DNA of 64,000 nt from Bacteroidales bacterium (GCA_016284305.1 JAEEON010000028.1:1-64000), one strand, 5' to 3'; positions 8,993-18,223 are shown, counted from the first letter of the stretch. The notes: a model not told the origin generated them from the sequence alone. Numbers and translations are program-made.

Positions 8993-9024
8993 ATTTAAAG
9001 ATTTAAAGATTTAAAGATTTAAAG
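8993..9024 (-). repeat. Octamer array ATTTAAAG x4 against the dipeptidase start
   Basis: Four perfect 8-bp units starting 2 bp upstream of the dipeptidase ATG. In the gene's sense the unit is CTTTAAAT and contains TAA, which moves through all frames. A degenerate five-unit version lies at the same position in front of lpdA (62547-62586). Confidence 0.97.
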
Positions 9025-9080
9025 ATGGACAAAAATAAGAAAAAAAACATAAAAAACCACCTGTATTTAATAATGTTGTA

Positions 9081-9088
9081 TATCTTTG
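9081..9088 (+). promoter_or_regulatory. -7 box (TATCTTTG) for the T9SS subtilisin
   Basis: Perfect TAnnTTTG match 43 bp upstream of the ATG at 9132, in an AT-rich intergenic region. Confidence 0.6.
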
Positions 9089-9131
9089 CAATGATAACTC
9101 TCAGATAATTAATTATTTAAATTTTTTCAAC

Positions 9132-10979
9132 ATGAAACATTTCGCCGTTTTTTTAGTATTTATGGTCGCTCTGTTTCTGTCTGCCTTTTCTTTTGGACAG
9201 GAACAAAGGCCTCAAGCTTCATATGTAGAAAACGAATTCATCATCTGGTTGGAACCCGGTGTGGATGCTGCTGACTTTGCCATGGAGACCCATGCGGGTC
9301 TTTCACCGAAGAGGATGCTGTCCAAACGATTGAATATTTGGCTTTTTGAAATCGTCGATAAGGGCGTGTCACGTGAAGCTAAGATGGATTTGTTGTCGAA
9401 AAATCCCGATGTGCGGGTGATCCAAAACAACCATACCAATATTTATTTGCGAGAATCCATCCCCGATGATCCTTATTTTGGGAATCAGTGGGCCCCTGCA
9501 GTGATGCAGCTGCCTCAAGCATGGGAAACATTCGCCACAGGTGGAGTTACGGCTACGGGCGATACCATAGTGGTAGCCGTCATTGATGGAGGAGCATATT
9601 TGAATCATGAAGATCTGAACTTTTGGAAGAACATCCGAGAAATACCCAACAACAACATTGACGATGATGGTAATGGCTATGTCGATGATTATGATGGTTG
9701 GAACGCTTTCAATCACAATGGAGCAATACCTACTAGTGACCACGGCACCCATGTTTCGGGCATCATCGGTGCGATAGGAAACAATGGAATAGGGGTTAGC
9801 GGCGTGAATTGGAACGTGAAAATCATGCCTATCCGCGGAAGCAGTGGGGTAGAGTCCATTGTAGTGGAAGCATACTCCTATGTGCTGGAGATGAGGGCTC
9901 GATATAATGAAACTAATGGTGAAGAGGGGGCTTTTGTGGTGGCCACCAATTCCTCTTTTGGTGTCGATTACGGAGATCCTGACAATTATCCCATTTGGTG
10001 CTCGATGTATGACGAGCTTGGTGAGGTGGGCATTCTGAGTTGTGGCGCATGTCCAAATAGAAACGTTGATGTCGATGTGGTCGGTGATATGCCTTCAACT
10101 TGCCCGGGTGATTATTTGATTGGGATTACCAATACCAATTCGAACGATATGAAATACAACAGCGCAGGTTATGGCATTGAAAATATTGACATCGGGGCAC
10201 CTGGCACCTCCATCTATTCCACCGTGCCTAACAACCATTACAGCAACATGACAGGGACTTCCATGGCGACTCCTCAGGTTTCGGGGACCATTGCCTTGAT
10301 GTATGCTGCAATGCCCGAGGAGCTTATGCAAGCCTGCAAAGACGACCCCGCTGATTTTGCCCTTTTGGTGAAAGAATCACTTCTTGAGGGCGCCGACCAT
10401 CTGCCGTCACTTGATGGGCTGGTTGCTGAAGCAAGGCGGTTAAACGCTTTTGGTGCTATAGAAAGTCTTCTGAATCATTGGACTCCCGCAGTGTTGACTG
10501 GTGAAGTGACTATTGTGGGCGATCTTGAAGTCGGCCAGACCTTGACCGTTGAGCCTAAGTTGAGTTCTGTCCCCGAACTTCCTGAGTTGGGAGAGCTGAG
10601 TTATCAATGGCTTCGCGATACGGTCGCTATTGAAGGAGCTGTATTCCAGACTTATACCTTGACGGAAGAAGATGCCAATGCTATGATTAGTGTGCAAGTG
10701 ACGGCCGCTAATTGCACTGGAATGGTCACATCGCCTCCCTACGGGCCAGTGAGAGGCGATACAAGGATTGATGAAAGTATTCAGACTCTTTTCAAGATTT
10801 ATCCCAATCCCTCGAGCGGTAGTTTCACCGTGGATGGTATTGGCCAACTGGCCATTGTCAATATTCTTGGACAAACTGTGCTAAATCAAGATATTGAAGG
10901 TCAAATGATTATAACACTGCCCAAAGGACTTTATTTTGCCAAAATGGGTAACACGATCGTGAAAATTGTGGTGGAATAA
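9132..10979 (+). CDS. Secreted subtilisin-like serine protease (S8) with T9SS sorting domain
   Basis: 615 residues. Signal peptide 1-22, a prodomain-like region (about 30-110), then the S8 catalytic domain with D152 (AVIDGG), H204 (DHGTHVSG), oxyanion N273 and S377 (GTSMATP), all present. An Ig-like stretch (about 455-545, with LSYQWLRD) follows, then a T9SS sorting domain starting at IYPNPSSGSFTVDG. Predicted to be exported by the type IX system and attached to the cell surface or released, degrading proteins outside the cell. It stands alone with its own promoter. Confidence 0.93.
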   Translation: MKHFAVFLVFMVALFLSAFSFGQEQRPQASYVENEFIIWLEPGVDAADFAMETHAGLSPKRMLSKRLNIWLFEIVDKGVSREAKMDLLSKNPDVRVIQNNHTNIYLRESIPDDPYFGNQWAPAVMQLPQAWETFATGGVTATGDTIVVAVIDGGAYLNHEDLNFWKNIREIPNNNIDDDGNGYVDDYDGWNAFNHNGAIPTSDHGTHVSGIIGAIGNNGIGVSGVNWNVKIMPIRGSSGVESIVVEAYSYVLEMRARYNETNGEEGAFVVATNSSFGVDYGDPDNYPIWCSMYDELGEVGILSCGACPNRNVDVDVVGDMPSTCPGDYLIGITNTNSNDMKYNSAGYGIENIDIGAPGTSIYSTVPNNHYSNMTGTSMATPQVSGTIALMYAAMPEELMQACKDDPADFALLVKESLLEGADHLPSLDGLVAEARRLNAFGAIESLLNHWTPAVLTGEVTIVGDLEVGQTLTVEPKLSSVPELPELGELSYQWLRDTVAIEGAVFQTYTLTEEDANAMISVQVTAANCTGMVTSPPYGPVRGDTRIDESIQTLFKIYPNPSSGSFTVDGIGQLAIVNILGQTVLNQDIEGQMIITLPKGLYFAKMGNTIVKIVVE

Positions 10980-10992
10980 ACAACGCATCACG

Positions 10993-11020
10993 GGGGAGAC
11001 GGTGCGTGCACCGTCTCTAC
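10993..11020. terminator. Bidirectional hairpin, GTAGAGACG-related
   Basis: Arms GAGACGGTGC (10996-11005) and GCACCGTCTC (11008-11017) pair perfectly with a 2-nt spacer, and the 3' half continues to CGTCTCTAC. It sits between the 3' ends of convergent genes and includes the first base of the lpxH stop codon. Confidence 0.75.
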
Positions 11021-11769
11021 TATTCGTATCGTTTCAACTCCACTGTCTCACCGTCAAACACTGCATACGTGAAATCGTAAATCCAGTTGCCTACCACCGT
11101 GGTCAGCGCATGATTGCCTGACTGGTATTGCATTGGCTTATGCTGGTGACCAAAAACGAAGAAGTCGATGGTGGGGTCTAGAGTAGCCTGCTCCTGAGCG
11201 TATTGGTAGAGGCGGGTCTTCGGGATGTCATCGTAATAGCCGCGTTCCACCTCATTTTTGAGCTTTTTCAACCGATGGTTATGCGACCAGCGCAAAGCCA
11301 AACGGATGCCGATGTCGGGATGTAGCCAGCGGAAAAGCCATTGGTTGGGTTTGAACGAAAATACCTTCTTCAAGAATTTGTAACCCTTGTCGCCAGGTCC
11401 TTGTCCGTCACCGTGGACCAAAAAGAATTTCTTGCCTTTCAACATCATCACTTCCGGTTTGCGGTGAAGCTGTATGCCTAACTCGTCATGTAGATAGCCG
11501 AAGCACCAAAGGTCGTGGTTCCCGATGAACAGATGAACGGGGATGCCAGCATCAGTGAACTCGGCCAACTTGCCTTGAATGCGGACAAACCCACGGGGAA
11601 TCACCGTCTTGTACTCGAACCAGAAGTCGAACAAGTCGCCCATCAAGAACAGTTCCTCGCAGTCGGCTTTGATGCCGTCGAGAAAACGCAGCAGCTTCAG
11701 CTCACGCTCATGGCTGTCCTCAAGAGAGGGGATGCCTAGGTGGAAGTCGGTGACGAAATAGATGGCCAT
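11020..11769 (-). CDS. lpxH: UDP-2,3-diacylglucosamine diphosphatase
   Basis: 249 residues, calcineurin-like metallophosphoesterase: DFHLG near the N-terminus, GDLFDFWFEY, GNHD and HGDG supply the metal ligands. It hydrolyses UDP-2,3-diacylglucosamine to lipid X and UMP in lipid A synthesis at the inner face of the inner membrane. The ATG at 11769 is preferred over an in-frame TTG 3 bp upstream; it overlaps the punA stop by one base (TGATG). Third gene of an overlapping lpxK-punA-lpxH set, so lipid A synthesis and purine salvage are co-transcribed. Confidence 0.92.
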   Translation of the reverse strand: MAIYFVTDFHLGIPSLEDSHERELKLLRFLDGIKADCEELFLMGDLFDFWFEYKTVIPRGFVRIQGKLAEFTDAGIPVHLFIGNHDLWCFGYLHDELGIQLHRKPEVMMLKGKKFFLVHGDGQGPGDKGYKFLKKVFSFKPNQWLFRWLHPDIGIRLALRWSHNHRLKKLKNEVERGYYDDIPKTRLYQYAQEQATLDPTIDFFVFGHQHKPMQYQSGNHALTTVVGNWIYDFTYAVFDGETVELKRYE

Positions 11770-12605
11770 CAAGCGATGATTTCGGAGGAACGGCGGATGA
11801 GTTCGGTGATGAGGGTGATCAGTCTCGGCTCCACGGCATTGACTGCTCGGATGACTTCCTCGTGTGTGATCGTGATGGGATGATCGACTCCGTAGATATT
11901 GCCCATGTCGGAAACGATGCTCAGACCAAACACGGGCAGCTTGCCTTGACGTGCCACAATGACCTCAGGGGTGGTTGACATGCCAATGGTATCGGCACCG
12001 ATGGTGCGGAAGTAACGGCACTCGGCAGGGGTCTCGTAAGTGGGTCCGGTGGTAGAGCAATAGACTCCATGTTGGACCCAGATGCCTTTCTCCATGGCGA
12101 TCTGGTCGGCCAACCGGATGAGACGCTTGTCGTAAGGCTCACTCATGTCAGGGAATCGCTCACCGAGACGATCGTCATGAGGCCCGATCAAAGGATTTGG
12201 CATCATGTGAATCTGGTCTGTGATAATCATGATGTCACCTACGTTGAAGTTGGGGTTGAGCCCGCCTGCTGCATTGCTGAGGATAAGGAAATGGATGCCC
12301 AACTGCATCATCACACGGATGGGGAAGGTCACTTCGCTCATGGCGTAGCCTTCGTAATAGTGGAAACGACCTTGCATGGCGACTATCTTGCGCCCAGCGA
12401 TGGTGCCAAATAACAGCTGACTTTGATGTCCTTTGACCGTGGAAATAGGAAAGTTTGGGATTTCCGAGTAGGGGATGGAACTCTCAATCTTAATGCCATT
12501 AGCCAAGCCCCCCAAGCCTGAGCCTAACACAATGCCAACCTCGGGCTTGAAACCGTTCGTTTTTGCGTTGATGAAATCAACCGTTTGGAGTATTTTCTCG
12601 TACAT
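11769..12605 (-). CDS. punA: Purine nucleoside phosphorylase I
   Basis: 278 residues, trimeric-type PNP: GSGLGGL phosphate loop near residue 29, FGTIAGRKIVAMQGRFHYYEG, SNAAGG around residue 113, GPTYETPAE and MSTTPEVIVA. Cleaves purine nucleosides with phosphate to base and ribose 1-phosphate in the cytoplasm. The first 29 bp overlap the end of lpxK and the last base overlaps the lpxH start, so the three genes are translationally linked. Confidence 0.95.
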   Translation of the reverse strand: MYEKILQTVDFINAKTNGFKPEVGIVLGSGLGGLANGIKIESSIPYSEIPNFPISTVKGHQSQLLFGTIAGRKIVAMQGRFHYYEGYAMSEVTFPIRVMMQLGIHFLILSNAAGGLNPNFNVGDIMIITDQIHMMPNPLIGPHDDRLGERFPDMSEPYDKRLIRLADQIAMEKGIWVQHGVYCSTTGPTYETPAECRYFRTIGADTIGMSTTPEVIVARQGKLPVFGLSIVSDMGNIYGVDHPITITHEEVIRAVNAVEPRLITLITELIRRSSEIIA

Positions 12606-13647
12606 AGTTACGTATGATGCTATTGAATAATTCTTCGTTGTTGAAACTTACCTTGATTGGCTCGATAAACAATGGAGCCGAATCAAAAATACAAAGATAA
12701 GGAGTTTTTTCCAACCTGGCGTAATCTTTTTCAGTGGTGATGATGATTTTCCGCTCGCCTTCGAGAGCTTCAAAGGTCTCCAAAATGGCATTCACTTCTT
12801 TTTCATCATAACGATGATGATCGTTAAAGGTTTGGACCTTAAGTTTGTTTATCTTGGTTCTTAAGTTGGAAATCAATGGATTGGGATTCGCAATTCCGCA
12901 AAATAGCAGGGCGGAATCAGGGGGTAGGGCTCCAAAATGATGGGCTGCGTCGTTCATGGGTTGGAGGGACTCATGCTCCAAAGAGGAGAAAAACACTTGT
13001 TGTTGAGGCGACACTCCTAGTCGGCTTTTGAAAATGTTTTTTGCCTCATCGTCAAGATTTTTTGGGGCCTTGCTAACCACGATGACATCAGCGCGACGGG
13101 CGGCAGATCGAACATCGCGCAAGGTGCCTGCAGGAACCAGAAAATCATCGCAATAAGGTTTCGACCATTCCGTGAGCAAGAGGGTTAGCCCAGCCTGGAT
13201 GCGTCGGTGTTGCATGGCATCGTCCAAAAGAATGACCTGTGGAGGGTTGGGCATGGCGAGCAGCCGTTGTACGCCTTCCACGCGATCTTCGTCAACAGCT
13301 ACAGTGATGCTAGGATATTTCCTAAAGTACAGCATCGGCTCATCACCGATGTCGGCTGAAGTGCAGTTTTCATCGGCAACTAGGAAGCCTCTGGTCTTTC
13401 GACCATAGCCTCGGCTGAGCGTCGCAACACGATAGTCTTCCTTCAGTAAACGAATGAGATATTCTGTATGTGGAGTCTTGCCTGTCCCGCCAAGGCTGAG
13501 GTTGCCCACGCAGATCACAGGCAGGTTGAATTGCTTCGATTTCAAGAGGTTCCAATCGAAAAACTTATGCCTGATTTTCAGGAGGATTTGGTACAAAAAC
13601 GATATGGGCAACAGCAAAATATTCATATTGGGGTCAAAATTAGACAT
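12577..13647 (-). CDS. lpxK: Tetraacyldisaccharide 4'-kinase
   Basis: 356 residues with an N-terminal membrane-association helix, then the P-loop GNLSLGGTGKT at 48-58 and the downstream SRGYGRK and DDAMQHR motifs of LpxK. It phosphorylates the 4' position of the lipid A disaccharide at the inner membrane. The ATG at 13647 (MSNF) is used; an internal ATG at 13626 (MNIL) is a possible shorter start. First gene of the lpxK-punA-lpxH operon, divergent from the Nif3-like gene with only 25 bp between starts. Confidence 0.93.
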   Translation of the reverse strand: MSNFDPNMNILLLPISFLYQILLKIRHKFFDWNLLKSKQFNLPVICVGNLSLGGTGKTPHTEYLIRLLKEDYRVATLSRGYGRKTRGFLVADENCTSADIGDEPMLYFRKYPSITVAVDEDRVEGVQRLLAMPNPPQVILLDDAMQHRRIQAGLTLLLTEWSKPYCDDFLVPAGTLRDVRSAARRADVIVVSKAPKNLDDEAKNIFKSRLGVSPQQQVFFSSLEHESLQPMNDAAHHFGALPPDSALLFCGIANPNPLISNLRTKINKLKVQTFNDHHRYDEKEVNAILETFEALEGERKIIITTEKDYARLEKTPYLCIFDSAPLFIEPIKVSFNNEELFNSIIRNYVRENTPNG

Positions 13648-13654
13648 TTTTCAC

Positions 13655-13662
13655 TAATTTTG
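13655..13662 (+). promoter_or_regulatory. -7 box (TAATTTTG) for the Nif3-like gene
   Basis: TAnnTTTG match only 10 bp before the ATG, so the transcript would be nearly leaderless if the ATG at 13673 is used. Confidence 0.55.
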
Positions 13663-13672
13663 AGGCCCAAAA

Positions 13673-14473
13673 ATGGAAAAAATGATTGTAAAGGATATCA
13701 TCAATTGCATCACTGAAATCGCTCCTTTGCAGTGGCAGGAGGACTACGACAACGCTGGCCTTCAAGTAGGTGACGTTGCCGCTGAGACCCATAAGGCCTT
13801 GATTGCCCTTGATGTGACGGAGGCCATCATTGATGAGGCTATTGCCAAAAACTGTGATCTGGTTATCAGTCATCACCCATTGATTTTCAGGGGACTGAAA
13901 CATCTCACTCCGAATACATTTATTGAGCGTGCGGTGATGAAAGCCATTAAGCATGACATCGCCATAGTGTCAATGCATACCAATCTTGACAACAGCTATC
14001 TTGGTGTGAGTCGTATCTTGGCGGAGCGTTTAGGCTTGAGGAGCTTGAGTTTGTTGCAGCCTTCAGTCAACGAGCCTGAACATTGTGGTGCCGGCATGGT
14101 GGGCGAGTTTGAACATCCCATGACGGAAACGGAGTTCTTGAGCCTTGTGGCGGATGGCGTGGGATCGCCCTGTGTCAGACATTCTGCCTTGGCAGGGAAG
14201 ATGATCCGTAAAGTGGCGCTTTGTGGCGGCTCGGGGAGCCCTTTCATTGGAGATGCCCTTCACTGTGGTGCCGATGCTTACCTTACAGCCGACATCAAAT
14301 ACCATGACTTCTTCGCTCCTGATGGACTCCTGCTCGTTGATGCAGGACATTTTGAGACGGAACAATTTACGAAAGAATTAATTAAAGACTTGATTCATAA
14401 AAAATTTCCTAACTTTGCAGCCGAAATTGCGGAGACCAATACCAACGCAGTTCATTATTTTTGTAAGAAATAA
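13673..14473 (+). CDS. Nif3-like dinuclear metal centre protein
   Basis: 266 residues of the Nif3/YbgI family, which forms toroidal hexamers with a two-metal site. Metal-ligand segments seen are ISHHPLIFRGLK (about 63-74), SMHTNLDN, ADIKYHDFF and DAGHFETE near the end. Proposed roles in the family include GTP cyclohydrolase-like or chaperone activity, but function is not settled. Starts at 13673 or at the in-frame ATG at 13682, given how close the promoter box is. A coiled-coil zinc-ribbon gene follows 14 bp downstream, the usual neighbour in Bacteroidota. Confidence 0.9.
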   Translation: MEKMIVKDIINCITEIAPLQWQEDYDNAGLQVGDVAAETHKALIALDVTEAIIDEAIAKNCDLVISHHPLIFRGLKHLTPNTFIERAVMKAIKHDIAIVSMHTNLDNSYLGVSRILAERLGLRSLSLLQPSVNEPEHCGAGMVGEFEHPMTETEFLSLVADGVGSPCVRHSALAGKMIRKVALCGGSGSPFIGDALHCGADAYLTADIKYHDFFAPDGLLLVDAGHFETEQFTKELIKDLIHKKFPNFAAEIAETNTNAVHYFCKK

Positions 14474-14487
14474 AAACAATTCATATC

Positions 14488-15291
14488 ATGGCAGAGAAAG
14501 CAACGAAGAAAGAAAAAGATGTTAAGAACAATGCAACCACCGAAGAACAGGTGGAAGTTAGCATCGAACAGAAGTTAGAGGCACTTTATACCTTGCAACA
14601 GGTGGACTCGAAGATCGACAAGATCAGAGCTTACCGTGGCGAGTTGCCACTCGAAGTGCAAGACCTTGAAGACGAAGTCGCCGGCTTGGAGACCCGTATC
14701 AAAAACTTCCAGGAAGAGACCAAGAAACATGCTACGGATGTCACCAACTACAAGATCAAAATCAAAGAGGCTGAAGCCTTGATTAAGAAATATGAGGACC
14801 AGCAAAACAACGTCCGTAACAACCGTGAATATGATTCGTTGAGTAAAGAGATTGAATATCAGCAACTTGATATTCAGCTTAGCGAGAAGCGCATCCGCGA
14901 GGCCAATGCCAAGACGGAGGAGATTGCAGCGAAGATTGAGGTTGCCCAACAGCGTTTGGAAGAACGCAAGAATGACCTTGCTGTGAAAAAAGAGGAACTC
15001 CAGACCATCGTCGAGGAAACCCAAAAAGAGGAAGAGGCTTTGCTGAAACGTTCAAGCGACTGTGAAGGCGTCATTGAAGACCGTCTCCTCGTGGCTTACA
15101 AGCGCATCCGTAAAAACGCTCGCAACGGTTTGGCTGTCGTGGGTATCAACCGCGACGCTTGCGGTGGCTGCTTCAACAAGATTCCGCCACAACATCAGCT
15201 CGATATCTGCACGCACAAGAAGATTATCGTCTGTGAATACTGCGGACGTATCTTGGTTGACAAGGCCATCATCGACAACTATCAAGAATAA
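14488..15291 (+). CDS. Coiled-coil protein with C4 zinc ribbon
   Basis: 267 residues. A charged N-terminus (about 1-25), a long antiparallel coiled coil (about 30-190) rich in E/K/Q heptads, and a C-terminal zinc ribbon with CGGC and CEYC pairs (about 222-250). This is the CT398/C4-type zinc-ribbon family found next to Nif3-like genes. Its biochemical role is not established; the fold suggests nucleic-acid or protein binding in the cytoplasm. Co-transcribed with the Nif3-like gene. Confidence 0.88.
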   Translation: MAEKATKKEKDVKNNATTEEQVEVSIEQKLEALYTLQQVDSKIDKIRAYRGELPLEVQDLEDEVAGLETRIKNFQEETKKHATDVTNYKIKIKEAEALIKKYEDQQNNVRNNREYDSLSKEIEYQQLDIQLSEKRIREANAKTEEIAAKIEVAQQRLEERKNDLAVKKEELQTIVEETQKEEEALLKRSSDCEGVIEDRLLVAYKRIRKNARNGLAVVGINRDACGGCFNKIPPQHQLDICTHKKIIVCEYCGRILVDKAIIDNYQE

Positions 15292-15305
15292 TCGATAGGC
15301 TCGTC

Positions 15306-16811
15306 CTACATTTTTATTTTTAGGGTAGCCACAAACTTATTGCGCCATCTATGTTGGATGGCGCTTTCTACATTATTGTTTCCGTCAACATAATATTGAT
15401 ACGGCGTGTAGGCAGTGGTCGATTCGCTCAACTCATAGGCGAAATCCCAGAAGGTGTCAGCATGTGTGGCATAGCCGATGCCGAAACCGAGTTTCTTCAT
15501 GCTGCCGTAAGGATCGCCAAAGCCGAATGGGCTACCATAGTAGGCCACACCTCCTCTAAGGAAAAACTGATATACTCTCCATTCCGTTCCGAGTCGGAGG
15601 TTGAATGTGGGTCGTAGAATCTCTTTGATGTCTTGGTTAGCATTGGAGAAGGAATACACGTCGCTTTTCAGTTTTGACTTTCCATAATTCATGTATTCTA
15701 CGTCGGTGGTGATCATGCCTTGTTGGCCAATGATGAAGGCAGCGCTAACCGTATATGATGCTGGAGTGTAAAAATTGTAGTTGTTGTTTAAGGTGGGAGA
15801 GTAGTACTGGTTGTATTTTTCGTGGTGGTTGTCGAGCAGCGTCGCTTTCGTGGTGGTGTACCATACTTCATCGAAGGAATAGAGCGTGTTGGAGTGGACA
15901 GTAGCGCCAAGACGTAGCCAATGGACAGGGGCATAGATGAGTCCGAATTTTGCATTGATGCCCCAGGCATCGTCTTTCAGTTCCTCTTCGAACGACCATT
16001 CGGTGAAAGTGTTGTTGCTTCCTATTGTTCCCGGGTTCTCGATATAGGTGCGGGTGCTGCGCCGCTTGATATGGGCGAAGCCCAGACTGGCTCCGATATA
16101 GACTTTGTCGATGAGGTTGGCGCTAAAGGCCATGGTCCATTCTTCAGAGCGTCCAGTGGAGCTGACTGTGTTCTGTTGATACACGTCACCTTGGGGGATG
16201 GGGCTGTCATAGTAAATCCCGAGCGAGTCCTCAAATTGGTCGATGAGATAGGTCTGCCAAGCAGGATGGATATCGTAGGGGTAGTTGTTGTTGAGGTAGT
16301 CGCCAGCATCGACAAAGGGGTTGAAGAGATCGTCGATGCCGTTGATAGTCTGGAGATAGGAGTCGATGAACGAGCTGGAAGGGTTCAAGCCTTTGAAATA
16401 GGAGCGATAGTTATGGTCGTTGGTGCGGGTGAGACCCAAGGCGAAATGCATGTATCGCAGAGGTTTGTAGTTGCTGCAAGGCATAGCAAGGACGTATCCG
16501 AAGTTAGGGATGCTCATTTTTGTGAGTCCTTTGCTATGGCGTTCTCCGTAATAGCGTGCTGTGTTGAGATTGTGTTGGATTCCGGTGGTGAAGGTGATCT
16601 CGCTGCTGCGGTAGAGCCCGAGTCCTGCGGGGTTGATGCACAGAGCGGTGAAGTCGCCGCCCATGGCTCCTGTGGCGCCTCCCATGGCCATGCTGCGTCC
16701 AGTGCCTTCGTAGAAGGTTTGGGAATAGGTTATGGCATCATCCACTCCTTGGGCAAATGTCTGGATAGAGACAATGAAGAGTAGGGTCAGGGCAAGTATG
16801 GATTTTTTCAT
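15306..16811 (-). CDS. Outer-membrane beta-barrel protein, OmpP1/FadL-like
   Basis: About 501 residues from the ATG at 16811, which gives a clean signal peptide (MKKSILALTLLFIVSIQTFA); upstream in-frame ATGs at 16823 and 16856 are less likely because the -7 box covers 16854-16861. The mature N-terminus GRSMAMGGATGAMGGDFTAL with INPAGLGLYRSSE is typical of FadL/OmpP1-like barrels, followed by alternating aromatic beta strands to the C-terminus. Such proteins transport hydrophobic compounds or serve in T9SS-related roles (PorV branch); which of these applies here is not decided. Confidence 0.8.
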   Translation of the reverse strand: MKKSILALTLLFIVSIQTFAQGVDDAITYSQTFYEGTGRSMAMGGATGAMGGDFTALCINPAGLGLYRSSEITFTTGIQHNLNTARYYGERHSKGLTKMSIPNFGYVLAMPCSNYKPLRYMHFALGLTRTNDHNYRSYFKGLNPSSSFIDSYLQTINGIDDLFNPFVDAGDYLNNNYPYDIHPAWQTYLIDQFEDSLGIYYDSPIPQGDVYQQNTVSSTGRSEEWTMAFSANLIDKVYIGASLGFAHIKRRSTRTYIENPGTIGSNNTFTEWSFEEELKDDAWGINAKFGLIYAPVHWLRLGATVHSNTLYSFDEVWYTTTKATLLDNHHEKYNQYYSPTLNNNYNFYTPASYTVSAAFIIGQQGMITTDVEYMNYGKSKLKSDVYSFSNANQDIKEILRPTFNLRLGTEWRVYQFFLRGGVAYYGSPFGFGDPYGSMKKLGFGIGYATHADTFWDFAYELSESTTAYTPYQYYVDGNNNVESAIQHRWRNKFVATLKIKM

Positions 16812-16834
16812 CGTTGTGTTCATAAATAAAAGCG

Positions 16835-16867
16835 AAGGACTATCTTCGCTTTGCAAAGATAGTCCTT
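16835..16867 (-). promoter_or_regulatory. 12-bp palindrome with embedded -7 box upstream of the FadL-like gene
   Basis: Arms AAGGACTATCTT and AAGATAGTCCTT are perfect around a 9-nt spacer. The -7 box TATCTTTG (16861-16854, minus strand) lies in the upstream arm. It may be an operator, or the terminator of the upstream lipoprotein gene merged with the next promoter, since TTTTATTT follows the hairpin on the minus strand. Confidence 0.7.
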
Positions 16868-16900
16868 TCGAGGTATATAGCGTGTTTTCAGCTCTATTTT

Positions 16901-18193
16901 TTATCGTCTTCCGCCACTGCTGCGGCTGCCACCGCCGCCACCGCTGCTACGACCGCTTGAGCTGCTGCCGCTGCTACGGCTGCTGGATCCGCTACTGTAG
17001 CTGCTAGAGCTGCTGCTGCGACTGCTTCCGTAACTGCCCGAGCTGCTTCTGGAAGAGGAAGAGCTGGAGTAGCCTCTGCTGTAGCCGTTGGAGCTGCTGC
17101 TACGTCCGCTTGACGACTGGCTGTTGCTGGGGCGTACATATTCAGAGCTGGAGCGTGACTGACGTGTGTTGGAGGGTGAGGTGTAGGTCTTGCGTCCCGT
17201 TGAGGATGAAGAACTGCTCGAACTGGTGCTTGAACTTGGACGGGTCGTTGAGCTGGAAGCGCTGGCGCTTGGCCGCGTGGTGCTCGATGCTCTTGAGGAG
17301 CTGCTCACCGTTGGCCTGGTGGCCGTCGTCGGCCTGCTGCTCGTTGTCGGCCTCGTGCTGACCGTTGGCCTGCTTGTAGCACCGTTGCTGACAACGCTGC
17401 TGGTTCTGCCCTGCGATCCGACACTGGCTCCCGTACCTCTGCTGTTGTTGTCTCTCGGAGCGCGGTAGCTCAGTGAGCCAGGGGTGTTGCTTCGACGCAC
17501 TGTGGCCACGTATTGGTTGAAGTCGTTGTGATAGCCTCCGCCATGACCACCCCAATTGTGTCCGTGATGGTGGTGGTGGTGATGCGGATGATACCAATAG
17601 GAGTCGTACCATCCCCAGTGATAGCCGTACCAGTAGTAAGGACGATACCAGGGGCTGTACCAGCTGTACCAGTAGTAAGGATAGCCGAAGCCGATGTAGA
17701 AGCTCGGGCTGTAATAATAATAGTCGTAGTAATAGGCCGGACGATAAGGATAGAAGCCCCAGTTCCAGGGATCGTTGTCGATATACACGTAGGTGTTGCC
17801 ACCGCCGTTGCTGCCGGTGTAATAATCGTCATAATAATCTAAGGTGCTGGAAGCCTCGGTGCCGAAACGCTTGATACGGGCGGCGAAGTCGGCATCGTAA
17901 TAGGTCTCAGTGGTGGTGTAAACCACACCGTTGGTATCAGTCACTGTCTCAGTGGTCTGATATACTGGATCCACGTTGGCTTTGATGTTCTTGCTGTCGG
18001 AATAGTAGGCCTGATAGTCATAGGTGGAGCTGCTCACACTAGGAGTGACGGCACCACCATTGTTGGCGTACTGGCCACTCGAAGTGTTATACGGCGAATA
18101 ATAGGTGTCGTCGTAGGCCATTCTTTTCTTTGAAGAGCAGCTGCTGATGATCAATGCTGCCACAAGGAGCGGAATTATTCTGAATGCTTTCAT
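16901..18193 (-). CDS. Low-complexity His/Tyr/Ser-rich lipoprotein
   Basis: 430 residues from the ATG at 18193; the lipobox (LIISSC, Cys19) fixes this start rather than upstream ATGs. After the lipid anchor come a Tyr-rich region, a central aromatic block with repeated YYY, YWYS and GWY words, a run of seven histidines within an H/G-rich patch, and a C-terminal third made almost only of Ser, Arg, Thr and Gly. No enzyme motif is seen. The His patch could bind metals and the Ser-rich tail is positively charged. It may be a surface or envelope protein; function unknown. Confidence 0.8.
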   Translation of the reverse strand: MKAFRIIPLLVAALIISSCSSKKRMAYDDTYYSPYNTSSGQYANNGGAVTPSVSSSTYDYQAYYSDSKNIKANVDPVYQTTETVTDTNGVVYTTTETYYDADFAARIKRFGTEASSTLDYYDDYYTGSNGGGNTYVYIDNDPWNWGFYPYRPAYYYDYYYYSPSFYIGFGYPYYWYSWYSPWYRPYYWYGYHWGWYDSYWYHPHHHHHHHGHNWGGHGGGYHNDFNQYVATVRRSNTPGSLSYRAPRDNNSRGTGASVGSQGRTSSVVSNGATSRPTVSTRPTTSSRPTTATRPTVSSSSRASSTTRPSASASSSTTRPSSSTSSSSSSSSTGRKTYTSPSNTRQSRSSSEYVRPSNSQSSSGRSSSSNGYSRGYSSSSSSRSSSGSYGSSRSSSSSSYSSGSSSRSSGSSSSGRSSGGGGGSRSSGGRR

Positions 18194-18223
18194 TTTGTTA
18201 TGTTTTTTATTGTTTAATTTTTC

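Noticed and set aside
16894-17842. Several open frames opposite the Ser/Tyr-rich lipoprotein
   Set aside because: Low-complexity sequence leaves many frames open; only the minus-strand frame has a lipobox and sensible start.
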